Assembly (NCBI GenBank): GCA_024697065.1
Contig: JAILGE010000010.1
Coordinates: 1 to 64,000, forward strand
Direction: 5' to 3'
DNA length: 64,000 nucleotides
Source: Lachnospiraceae bacterium
GTDB taxonomy: Bacteria; Bacillota; Clostridia; Lachnospirales; Lachnospiraceae
A model generated the notes under the pieces. The model saw nothing but the letters and a program-made list of their open reading frames with translations, made no database searches and was not told the DNA's origin. A program made the position numbers and the translations under genes. Shown here one piece after another: positions 8,451 through 16,343 of the stretch. The stretch's first letter is position 1; every line of letters starts with the position of its first letter.

Positions 8451-9926
8451 ATGATAAAGATACATCCGAAAGATAATGTGGCAGTGGCTCTTCATGATAT
8501 CCAAAAAGGTGAGAGCGTAACGGCAGATAACATCCGTATCACGGCAGCGGAGCCTGTGGCGAGAGGACATAAGATAGCGCTTGAAGATATAAAGGAAGGC
8601 ACTCCGGTGATCAAATACGGCTGCAGGATAGGAATTGCCGGCAGTGATATCAAAACAGGAGAGCATGTACATATACACAATCTAAAGACTGCTTTATCGG
8701 AAAGCGAAAGCTATACTTATGAGCCGGAAATCAAAGATGAATCTGTCTTTCCTGCCGGGACCTTTATGGGATACAGGAGGAAGGACGGCAGTGTCGGCAT
8801 CAGAAACGAACTGTGGATCATACCTACGGTGGGATGTGTTAATTCCGTTGCGGAGCAGCTTGTCAGGGAAAATACAGATCTGGCGGGAGGCGCTGTAGAA
8901 GGGATTCACTGCTTCAGACATCCTTATGGCTGTTCACAGACCGGTGAGGATCACGACACTACCAAGAGGATACTGGCAGATCTTGTGAGACATCCCAACG
9001 CAGGCGGAGTGCTTGTTTTGGCTCTCGGCTGCGAGAATCTTACATTGGATCAGTTCAAAGAAGAACTGGGCGAGTGGGATCCGGAGAGAGTTAAGTTCCT
9101 TGTCTGTCAGAATTCGGAAGATGAATTAAGAGAAGGCAGGAAGCTGCTTGAAGAATTAAAAGAGTATGCTTCGACTTTCTCAAGAGAAGTGATAAGTGCA
9201 TCGGAGCTTATAGTGGGTCTTAAGTGCGGCGGATCGGACGGACTGTCCGGTATAACTGCGAATCCTGCAGTAGGCAGATTTTCGGATCTGCTTATAGGAA
9301 TGGGCGGCTCAACTGTTTTGACTGAGGTGCCTGAGATGTTCGGGGCTGAATCGATCCTATTTAACAGATGCAAAAACAGGGAGATATTCGATAAGGCTGT
9401 GGGAATGGTAAATTCCTTTAAGAAATATTTTACGGACCACGGCCAGGTTGTATACGAGAATCCCAGTCCGGGGAACAAAGCCGGAGGCATCACTACCCTG
9501 GAGGATAAATCCTGCGGATGTGTTCAAAAGGGCGGAAGTGCGCAGATATCGGATGTACTACGATACGGTGAACGAGTGAAGGAGAGAGGTCTGACGCTTC
9601 TTTCGGGGCCGGGGAATGATATGGTTTCAACTACGGTTCTTACGGCTGCGGGAGCCCACATGATACTTTTCACAACAGGCAGGGGAACTCCCTTCGGAGC
9701 ACCTGTGCCGACGTTAAAGATCTCAACCAATACTGAACTTTATTTAAAGAAGAGCAACTGGATAGACTTTAATGCCGGGGAGATCGCAGGAGGTAATGAG
9801 ACCATAGAAGCCGCTGCCGACAGGCTTCTTTCACTGGTTTTGACAACTGCTTCCGGTACCTTGACGAGACAGGAAATAAACGAATTCAGGGACATAGCGA
9901 TCTTTAAGGATGGAATAACATTATAA
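8451..9926 (+). CDS. uxaA: Altronate dehydratase (UxaA)
   Basis: UxaA removes water from D-altronate to give 2-keto-3-deoxygluconate and needs iron. The 491-residue protein has an N-terminal SAF domain (about 1-75, MIKIHPKDNVAVAL start) and the large UxaA/GarD domain with YRRKDGSVGIRNELWIIPTVGCVN, GLKCGGSDG and CGCVQKGG. The ATG at 8451 is chosen over an in-frame ATG 36 bases upstream because GGAGG lies at 8436-8440. It is the third gene of kduI-uxaB-uxaA. Confidence 0.94.
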   Translation: MIKIHPKDNVAVALHDIQKGESVTADNIRITAAEPVARGHKIALEDIKEGTPVIKYGCRIGIAGSDIKTGEHVHIHNLKTALSESESYTYEPEIKDESVFPAGTFMGYRRKDGSVGIRNELWIIPTVGCVNSVAEQLVRENTDLAGGAVEGIHCFRHPYGCSQTGEDHDTTKRILADLVRHPNAGGVLVLALGCENLTLDQFKEELGEWDPERVKFLVCQNSEDELREGRKLLEELKEYASTFSREVISASELIVGLKCGGSDGLSGITANPAVGRFSDLLIGMGGSTVLTEVPEMFGAESILFNRCKNREIFDKAVGMVNSFKKYFTDHGQVVYENPSPGNKAGGITTLEDKSCGCVQKGGSAQISDVLRYGERVKERGLTLLSGPGNDMVSTTVLTAAGAHMILFTTGRGTPFGAPVPTLKISTNTELYLKKSNWIDFNAGEIAGGNETIEAAADRLLSLVLTTASGTLTRQEINEFRDIAIFKDGITL

Positions 9927-9996
9927 ATTCAACAAAAATTACGTGAACTTTCTTGGAAATTTTGGTATGGAAAAAGATAGTATCACGTGGTAATAT

Positions 9997-10010
9997 ACTT
10001 GTATACAAGT
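9997..10010 (+). promoter_or_regulatory. Palindromic operator upstream of uxuA
   Basis: ACTTGTATACAAGT is a perfect 14-base palindrome in the gap before uxuA. It contains TTGTATACAA, the core form of ExuR/UxuR and other FCD GntR operators. It differs from the CTAACATGTTAG dyad before dctP, which suggests that this operon answers to its own regulator, the GntR gene at 12766. The palindrome is seen directly; the regulator pairing is inferred. Confidence 0.7.
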
Positions 10011-10048
10011 GAACAAGAAGCCGGAATGGCAGAAAGAGGATGAATAAA

Positions 10049-11122
10049 ATGGAAATGACAATGAGGTGGTTTGGAACCGGATTTGACACAGTTACACTTA
10101 AGCAGATCAGACAGGTTCCGGGTGTTACAGGTGTTATTACAACGCTTTACGATACTACTCCGGGTGAGGTATGGACCCGTGAGAGGATCCGTGCCCTCAA
10201 AGATGAGGTTGCAGCATCAGGCCTTCACATATCCGGTATCGAGTCTGTAAATATCCATGACTCGATCAAAATCGGTTCGCCTGACCGTGATAAATATATT
10301 GATAACTATATCGAGACTTTAAAGAACCTCGGTGAAGAAGATATACATCTTGTATGCTATAACTTCATGCCTGTATTCGACTGGACCAGATCTGAACTTG
10401 CAAGAAAGCGTCCTGACGGTTCAACAGTACTTGCTTATTCCCAGAAGGCTATTGATGCGCTTGATCCCGAGACTATGTTTGACTCCATCAAAAATGATGC
10501 AAACGGTGCGATCCTTCCCGGATGGGAGCCTGAGAGAATGGCTATCATCAAGCAGCTCTTTGAAGATTATAAAGATGTTGATGAGGAAAAGCTTTTTGAT
10601 AATCTCAAATATTTCCTTGAAAAGATCATGCCTGTCTGCGACAAGTATGACATAAACATGGCTATCCATCCCGATGATCCCGCATGGTCTGTATTCGGAC
10701 TTCCCAGGATCATAATCAATCTCCCCAACATACAGAGAATGATGAAGATGGTAGATAATCCGCATAATGGTGTTACTTTCTGCTCCGGTTCTTACGGGAC
10801 CAACAGAGAAAATGATCTTCCCGGAATGATCAGAGCTCTTAAGGGCAGGATCCATTTTGCACATGTAAGAAATCTTAAATTTAATTCTGATGATGATTTT
10901 GAAGAGGCTGCACATCTTTCAAGTGATGGTGACTTTGACCTTTACGAGATCATGAAAGCGCTTTACGAGATCGATTTTACAGGCCCTATCCGTCCCGATC
11001 ACGGAAGAATGATCTGGGATGAGGTTGCTATGCCGGGCTACGGTCTCTATGACAGAGCATTGGGAGCAACATACTTAAACGGTCTGTGGGAAGCAATCGA
11101 TAAGAATGCAAAAAGAGCATGA
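10049..11122 (+). CDS. uxuA: Mannonate dehydratase (UxuA)
   Basis: UxuA dehydrates D-mannonate to 2-keto-3-deoxygluconate in glucuronate breakdown. The TIM-barrel protein begins MEMTMRWFG and shows CYNFMPVFDWTR, AIHPDDPAWSVFGLPRI, TFCSGSYG, HFAHVRNLK and the C-terminal RPDHGRMIWDE, which carry the family metal-binding Cys/His/Asp residues. An ATG at 10040 is also in frame but sits directly against AGAAAGAGG; ATG 10049 gives a normal nine-base spacing and aligns with other UxuA starts. uxuB follows after 15 bases. Confidence 0.95.
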   Translation: MEMTMRWFGTGFDTVTLKQIRQVPGVTGVITTLYDTTPGEVWTRERIRALKDEVAASGLHISGIESVNIHDSIKIGSPDRDKYIDNYIETLKNLGEEDIHLVCYNFMPVFDWTRSELARKRPDGSTVLAYSQKAIDALDPETMFDSIKNDANGAILPGWEPERMAIIKQLFEDYKDVDEEKLFDNLKYFLEKIMPVCDKYDINMAIHPDDPAWSVFGLPRIIINLPNIQRMMKMVDNPHNGVTFCSGSYGTNRENDLPGMIRALKGRIHFAHVRNLKFNSDDDFEEAAHLSSDGDFDLYEIMKALYEIDFTGPIRPDHGRMIWDEVAMPGYGLYDRALGATYLNGLWEAIDKNAKRA

Positions 11123-11137
11123 TAGGAGGATATTGAT

Positions 11138-12748
11138 ATGAAGCTGCAACAGATAAATGATGAAGCTGCAAAGAAGGCATTTAATGAAAAGGGATATCTT
11201 CTTCCTGAATATGACAGAGAAAAGATAAAAGAGCGTACTGCAAAAGAACCTGCATGGGTTCATTTCGGAACAGGAAATATCTTTCGTGCTTTCCCTGCCG
11301 CAGTTATCGATGATCTCCTTAACAAGGGTGAGTATGATAAGGGTGTTATCGCAGTTGAAGGATTCGATTTTGATATCATCAGCAAGGCATACAAGCCTTT
11401 CGATGATCTTAGTCTTCTTGTTACTCTTAAGAGCGACGGAAATATCGAGAAGAAGGTGGTTGGTTCCGTTACCGAATCTCTTACTGCTGATTTTTCAAGA
11501 GAAGATGATATGGCCAGATTAAAAGAGATATTCTGCAGCGCATCACTTCAGATGGTTTCCTTTACCATAACCGAGAAGGGATATTCACTTAACGGTCCCG
11601 ACGGTTCATTATCCGGTGTGGTTAAGGATGATTTTGACAATAAGTGTTTCCATCCCAAGCATCTCATGGGAAAGATGGCTTACCTTCTTAATGAGCGTTA
11701 TAAAGCAGGTGCATGCCCTGTAGCCATGGCCAGCATGGATAACTGCTCACACAACGGCGATAAGCTCAAGGCTGCAGTATTTGCATATGCAGATAAGTGG
11801 CTGGAACAGGGACTTGTGGATGAAGGCTTTGTTAATTATTTAAAGGATGAAAGCAAGGTTACTTTCCCTTTAAGCATGATCGACAAGATCACTCCGAGAC
11901 CGGACGGCAATGTTGTTGAGATGCTTAAGAAGGACGGTTTTGAAGATACCGATATCATCATCACTGATAAGAATACATACACAGCAGCTTTTGTTAATGC
12001 AGAGGAGACTCAGTATCTGGTAGTAGAGGACAAATTCCCCAACGGTCGTCCTCCCTTTGATAAGGGCGGTGTATACTTTACCGACAGAGAGACTGTTGAT
12101 AAGGTTGAGAAGATGAAGGTATGTACATGTCTCAATCCTCTTCATACCGCACTTGCGATTTTCGGATGTCTTCTTTCCTATGATACGATATGGAAGGAAA
12201 TGAAGGATGAAGATCTTTCTGCACTGGTAAGAGAAATGGGATACAAGGAAGGTATGCCCGTAGTTATCAATCCGGGAATAATCAAGCCTGAGGATTTTAT
12301 CGACAGCGTGCTTAACAAGAGGCTTGTAAATCCTTTCATGCCTGATACTCCGCAGAGAATTGCCTGCGATACATCCCAGAAGCTTCCCATCAGATTCGGT
12401 GAGACACTCAAGGCATATATAGCCAAAGGAGAGAGCGTAACAAAGCTTCATTATATCCCTGTTGTGCTTGCAGGATATTTAAGGTATCTTACAGGTGTAA
12501 ATGACGAAGGAAAGGATTTCGAACAGAGTCCGGATCCGCTCCTTTCCGAACTTTCTGCTATCATGGCTCCTTATAAGGAATTTAAGCCTGCAACTTCAGA
12601 AGCCCTTAAGCCTATCCTTTCAAGAAAAGATATCTTTGCAGTGGATCTTTATGAGGCAGGCCTTGCAGAGAAGATTACAGATATCTTCAATGAAATGAAT
12701 GAAGGACCCGGAAAGGTCAGAGAAGTTCTTCATAAAACTGTTAAATGA
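11138..12748 (+). CDS. uxuB: Fructuronate reductase (UxuB, mannitol dehydrogenase family)
   Basis: UxuB reduces D-fructuronate to D-mannonate with NADH, the step before UxuA. The 536-residue protein has the family Rossmann motif WVHFGTGNIFRAF at about residue 38 and the C-terminal polyol dehydrogenase core with KVCTCLNPLHTALAIFGCLL. GGAGG ten bases upstream supports the ATG. It belongs to the uxuA-uxuB-gntR unit. It is only distantly related to UxaB at 6938, so the pair reflects two pathway branches and not a recent duplication. Confidence 0.93.
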   Translation: MKLQQINDEAAKKAFNEKGYLLPEYDREKIKERTAKEPAWVHFGTGNIFRAFPAAVIDDLLNKGEYDKGVIAVEGFDFDIISKAYKPFDDLSLLVTLKSDGNIEKKVVGSVTESLTADFSREDDMARLKEIFCSASLQMVSFTITEKGYSLNGPDGSLSGVVKDDFDNKCFHPKHLMGKMAYLLNERYKAGACPVAMASMDNCSHNGDKLKAAVFAYADKWLEQGLVDEGFVNYLKDESKVTFPLSMIDKITPRPDGNVVEMLKKDGFEDTDIIITDKNTYTAAFVNAEETQYLVVEDKFPNGRPPFDKGGVYFTDRETVDKVEKMKVCTCLNPLHTALAIFGCLLSYDTIWKEMKDEDLSALVREMGYKEGMPVVINPGIIKPEDFIDSVLNKRLVNPFMPDTPQRIACDTSQKLPIRFGETLKAYIAKGESVTKLHYIPVVLAGYLRYLTGVNDEGKDFEQSPDPLLSELSAIMAPYKEFKPATSEALKPILSRKDIFAVDLYEAGLAEKITDIFNEMNEGPGKVREVLHKTVK

Positions 12749-12765
12749 TTTGATGGAGTGAATCG

Positions 12766-13443
12766 ATGGTCCGCTACCAAGACAGACTCGCCGGTGAAAG
12801 TGCGAAGGCATATGCACTGCGGGAGCTTACGGAAAATATAATAAAGATGGAGCTTAAGCCCGGTGCGCTTATCAGCGAGAACGAGCTGTCCAGGACCCTT
12901 GGGGTCAGCAGGACGCCCATCAGGGAAGCTATTCAGGAACTGGTCAAGGCAAGGCTCATAGAAGTATTTCCACAGAAGGGAAGTTATGTTGCTTCTATAT
13001 CATTTGATGCGGTGGAGGAAGCAGCTTTCCTCAGGAGGACCATCGAATCGGCTATCGTCGAGGAATTATGTGACAGTATTACGGATGCTCAGTTAAAGAG
13101 TCTGTATGAGAATATAGATCTGCAGGAATTTTATTTAAAGAGCGGAACGTCCGAGAAGATAATGAATCTTGATAATGAATTCCACGAGATGCTCTTTGTT
13201 ATTTCCGGAAAGGAACAGACCTATAAGCTCATGCATTCGGCTATGGGACAGTTTGACAGACTCAGAACTCTCTCATTATATTCTGTCAAGGATATAAAGA
13301 TTGTATCCGATCATCGTGCTATCGTTGATGCTATCAGGGATAAGGATAAAGAAAATGCCAGATCCCTTATGATAAAGCATCTTATGCGATATAAACTGGA
13401 TAAGGACGAAGTGATCAGGGCATATCCGGATTATTTCAAATGA
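12766..13443 (+). CDS. GntR-family transcriptional regulator (FCD subfamily), uxu operon
   Basis: The 225-residue protein has a GntR winged helix (LISENELSRTLGVSRTPIREAIQEL at about 40-65) and an FCD domain with LDNEFHEMLF, VSDHRAIVDAI and MIKHLMRY carrying the expected metal-site Asp and His residues. It follows uxuB by 17 bases and ends the operon, before a terminator. Position makes it the likely UxuR-like controller of uxuAB through the ACTTGTATACAAGT operator; the effector could be fructuronate or mannonate (inference). Confidence 0.9.
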   Translation: MVRYQDRLAGESAKAYALRELTENIIKMELKPGALISENELSRTLGVSRTPIREAIQELVKARLIEVFPQKGSYVASISFDAVEEAAFLRRTIESAIVEELCDSITDAQLKSLYENIDLQEFYLKSGTSEKIMNLDNEFHEMLFVISGKEQTYKLMHSAMGQFDRLRTLSLYSVKDIKIVSDHRAIVDAIRDKDKENARSLMIKHLMRYKLDKDEVIRAYPDYFK

Positions 13444-13489
13444 TACGGGTCTGAAAGGCTGTTTGTTCGTTATCCAAGTATTTGTGCTG

Positions 13490-13520
13490 AAAAGGCAGGG
13501 AGAAGTTCCTGTCTTTTCTT
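13490..13520 (+). terminator. Terminator of the uxuA-uxuB-gntR operon
   Basis: AAAAGGCAGG (13490-13499) pairs with CCTGTCTTTT (13508-13517) with one G-U pair, and the 3' arm is T-rich. Confidence 0.75.
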
Positions 13521-13540
13521 ATTGTATCGGCATAAAAATA

Positions 13541-13803
13541 AACCACCTGCTATGCAGGTGTGTTCCCAAAAAGCTTTAGCTTCAAGAAAAAAACTCCAAG
13601 AGTAAAATTAGTGCAGGTTCGCCAACCGCAAAAATTACATCAAGGAGGTATCCGAAATGGATAAAAATAGTTTAGCACACACGACATGGGAGTGTAAGTA
13701 TCATATAGGGCTTCCATTGATTAATGAACATGCCGGTTATATAATTCCATTAAATGAAATTTTGAATGAAAAATACATATAAAAAGGGCCACATCGGTGG
13801 TTC
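13541..13803 (+). mobile_element. Relic of an IS200/IS605-family element
   Basis: The left part carries the hairpin CACCTGC-TAT-GCAGGTG (13544-13560), of the kind recognised by IS200 transposases near their left end. A leader, a GGAGG site and the first codons of TnpA follow, and then coding similarity is lost. A second hairpin (GGGCCAC/GTGGTTC, 13786-13803) may be what is left of the right end. Only about 260 bases remain of a roughly 700-base element. It lies between the uxu operon terminator and rqcH, a neutral site. Boundaries are approximate. Confidence 0.65.
13657..13782 (+). pseudogene. tnpA: Truncated IS200-type TnpA transposase fragment (41 codons)
   Basis: The frame starts MDKNSLAHTTWECKYHI, matching the N-terminus of IS200/IS605 TnpA (usually MDKNSLSHTKWNCKYHIVF). 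After residue 17 the sequence diverges to an unrelated tail and stops at codon 42. The catalytic HUH pair and Tyr of the full enzyme (about 150 residues) are absent, so it cannot transpose. AAGGAGG is still present seven bases upstream of the ATG, so a short peptide could be made. Deletion with a new junction after codon 17 is the simplest explanation. Confidence 0.75.
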
Positions 13804-13835
13804 TTTTCATATGAAGGGAGATATCTTACAGATTA

Positions 13836-15590
13836 ATGGCTTACGACGGACTTACCGTGGCAGCGGTCACGGATGAATTAAATAAAAAACTTACAGGCGG
13901 GCGTATATACAGGATCGCGCAGCCTGAAAATGATGCGCTTTTGCTCACTGTCAAGACAGGGGACGGTCAGTACAGGCTTCTTTTGTCAGCCAACGCTTCA
14001 CTTCCTATGGTGACTCTTACGCAGGACAACAGGCCCAATCCAATGACGGCGCCGAATTTTTGCATGCTCCTTAGGAAGCATCTTCAAAATGCAAGGATCC
14101 TGGGATTTTCCCAACCGGGACTGGAACGTGTTATCAGGCTTGAGGCGGAGCATTATAACGAAATGGGAGATCTGTGCAGTATAACACTTGTAACGGAGAT
14201 AATGGGCAAACACAGCAATATCATCCTCACGGAAGACCGCAACGGTGAAGAGATCATACTTGACAGCATCAAGCATATATCGGGGATGGTAAGCTCGGTC
14301 AGAGAGGTGCTTCCGGGAAGAAAATATTTTATCCCCGAGACCAGAGGGAAAAGCGAGCCACTTGATGCTGTAAGGGATGATTTCTTTGAGAATCTGGGAA
14401 ACAGGAATATGTCCGTATCTTCCGCTTTGTGTACGGCATACAGAGGAATATCAAATCAGATCGCCGGTGAGATAGTAAGGATGGCCGGTATCGATCCGGA
14501 TATGGATATACGAACTGTGCTTGCTGATGAAAATGGTACAAGACTGAGGCTTTGGGAATCCTTTTCGGATATCATGGAGGATGTCAGAAATGCAGCTTTC
14601 ACACCGGTTATCTATTATGAGAATGGCATTCCCGCGGAATTTTCTGCTGTTGATACGGGAATGTATGAGAACAGAAAAAATTTTAAGAGTATTTCTGAAC
14701 TGCTGTATGTCTTTTACAGTGAGAAGGAAGCCCATGTCAGGATCAGGCAGCGCAGTGCGGAACTCAGACATGTGGTACAGACTGCATCGGAACGTGTTTC
14801 AAGAAAACTCGATCTGCAGGAGAAGCAGTTAAAGGATACTGAGAAGCGCGAGAAGAACAGACTGTACGGAGAACTGCTGACGGCTTATGCATATCAGATA
14901 CCCGAAGGATCAAAGTATTATGATGCCCTGAATTATAATGACGGCAGTACTGTCAGGATCAATCTGGATGAGACTTTGAGCGTCAGGGAAAATGCAGCCA
15001 GATTCTTTGAAAAATATCAAAAACAAAAGAGAACGTTCGAAGCGCTTTCCGTATATGTAAAGCAGTCACAGGATGAACTGGCTTATCTGGACAGTATCAA
15101 AGTAGCACTGGATATCGCCCTTAAGGAAGAGGATCTTCTTGAGATCAAAGAGGAACTTGCGGAAGCCGGCTATATCAGAAAACATAACAATCCAAAGAAG
15201 AAGATCAGGATTACGTCCAAACCCTTCCATTATGTTACGGAAGACGGTTATGACATTTATGTGGGCAAGAATAATTATCAGAATGAAGAGCTTACATTTA
15301 AATTCGCCGATGGCGGAGATATGTGGTTCCATTCAAAGAAGATCCCGGGTTCCCACGTAATAGTAAGGACCGGAGGGAAAGAACTCCCGGATCATGTATA
15401 TGAGCAGGCAGCGGCCCTTGCGGCTTATTATTCCGGCGCCAGAGACCAGGATAAGGCGGAGATTGATTATACGGTAAAGAAAAATGTTAAAAAGCCTTCG
15501 GGAGCGGCACCGGGATTTGTGATCTATTATACGAATTATTCCATGACGGTAAGACCCGGTATCGACGGACTTACACTGTTGAGTGAGTAA
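13836..15590 (+). CDS. rqcH: Ribosome-associated quality control factor RqcH (NFACT family)
   Basis: RqcH binds stalled 50S subunits carrying peptidyl-tRNA and directs addition of C-terminal alanine tails that mark nascent chains for degradation. The 584-residue protein has the order NFACT-N (from MAYDGLTVAAVTDEL), a long coiled-coil middle with the charged KQLKDTEKREKNR stretch, and NFACT-R near the C-terminus (DIYVGKNNYQNE, DMWFHSKKIPGSHVI). It was formerly annotated as fibronectin-binding protein A. Length and domain order are complete. It follows the IS relic and appears monocistronic. Confidence 0.93.
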   Translation: MAYDGLTVAAVTDELNKKLTGGRIYRIAQPENDALLLTVKTGDGQYRLLLSANASLPMVTLTQDNRPNPMTAPNFCMLLRKHLQNARILGFSQPGLERVIRLEAEHYNEMGDLCSITLVTEIMGKHSNIILTEDRNGEEIILDSIKHISGMVSSVREVLPGRKYFIPETRGKSEPLDAVRDDFFENLGNRNMSVSSALCTAYRGISNQIAGEIVRMAGIDPDMDIRTVLADENGTRLRLWESFSDIMEDVRNAAFTPVIYYENGIPAEFSAVDTGMYENRKNFKSISELLYVFYSEKEAHVRIRQRSAELRHVVQTASERVSRKLDLQEKQLKDTEKREKNRLYGELLTAYAYQIPEGSKYYDALNYNDGSTVRINLDETLSVRENAARFFEKYQKQKRTFEALSVYVKQSQDELAYLDSIKVALDIALKEEDLLEIKEELAEAGYIRKHNNPKKKIRITSKPFHYVTEDGYDIYVGKNNYQNEELTFKFADGGDMWFHSKKIPGSHVIVRTGGKELPDHVYEQAAALAAYYSGARDQDKAEIDYTVKKNVKKPSGAAPGFVIYYTNYSMTVRPGIDGLTLLSE

Positions 15591-15637
15591 ACTGTATAAC
15601 CTTGCTTTTAAAGGTGGAAAAGGTATTCTTTTTAAGA

Positions 15638-15643
15638 TATAAT
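15638..15643 (+). promoter_or_regulatory. Possible -10 element for the zinc-ribbon gene
   Basis: TATAAT occurs at 15638-15643 in the 134-base gap after rqcH. The best -35 with a 17-base spacer is TGGAAA (15615-15620), which is weak. Transcription from here would give a leader of about 75 bases. Confidence 0.35.
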
Positions 15644-15724
15644 ATTATTTGGTCAGGAAAGTGCCGTGGCTTTAATGGACGGTTTTCTGTAACACGCTTA
15701 TGAGAGGCTTTGGAGGTTATAGTT

Positions 15725-16153
15725 ATGGGATTCGGCAGTTCTGTATCCGCTTTTACAAGGGGCGTAAGTGAGAAGGCTAAAGGAAATGCGGAGATAATGA
15801 AGTTGCGTAATCAGATCTCGGGTGAAGAGCGTACCATGAACGATCTGATGCTTCAGTTAGGAAAGAAGTATTATGAACTTCATAAGAACGGTACTGCAGA
15901 GAGCGACTGCGCCGAGCTCGTTAATGATATTCTTTTCCATGAAAACAGAGCACTGGACCTAGAGCGACAGGCCAGTGAAGTAAGACAGGCTACCGATGCG
16001 GTGTCCTTCAAGGCAGATCCGGGACAGGGGGCTGATTACGGAGAATTCAAATCCGGAAACAAGCCCGAAGTGAATAATTTCTGCACAAAGTGCGGCTCGC
16101 CGCTTCAGCCCGGAATGATATACTGCACTAAGTGCGGTGCTAAGATAAGCTGA
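15725..16153 (+). CDS. Zinc-ribbon protein with an N-terminal helical region
   Basis: The 142-residue protein has a mostly helical, charged N-terminal two-thirds and a C-terminal zinc ribbon with two CxxC pairs (FCTKCGSPLQPGMIYCTKCG). It resembles the widespread short zinc-ribbon proteins of Firmicutes, whose role is unknown. ATG 15725 is chosen over an upstream in-frame TTG because GGAGGT at 15712-15717 overlaps that TTG. A terminator follows, so it is a single-gene unit. Confidence 0.8.
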   Translation: MGFGSSVSAFTRGVSEKAKGNAEIMKLRNQISGEERTMNDLMLQLGKKYYELHKNGTAESDCAELVNDILFHENRALDLERQASEVRQATDAVSFKADPGQGADYGEFKSGNKPEVNNFCTKCGSPLQPGMIYCTKCGAKIS

Positions 16154-16178
16154 CCTTATAGATTAAGATGATAACAAA

Positions 16179-16215
16179 GTCCGTGTTCCGGAGGTTTCCG
16201 GCACGGGCTTTTTTA
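16179..16215 (+). terminator. Terminator after the zinc-ribbon gene
   Basis: CCGTG...CACGG with inner CCGG/CCGG pairing (16181-16205), followed by GCTTTTTT. Confidence 0.8.
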
Positions 16216-16260
16216 CTGAAAAAAGGCTGTGCGTTATGTGATACTTCTACAATTTTTAAC

Positions 16261-16289
16261 TTGTGGATTATAAATACTTGTTGTAGTAT
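16261..16289 (+). promoter_or_regulatory. Promoter of the aminotransferase gene
   Basis: TTGTGG (16261-16266), a 17-base spacer, then TAGTAT (16284-16289). It is about 55 bases before the ATG, directly after the previous terminator. Confidence 0.5.
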
Positions 16290-16343
16290 AGAGAAGTTAA
16301 AAAAGAAAACCAGGCGGGGAAATACCGCCACGTGGAGGTCAAA

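Noticed and set aside
13836-15590. Fibronectin-binding adhesin
   Set aside because: Older name for this family; there is no signal peptide and the NFACT domains point to RqcH.
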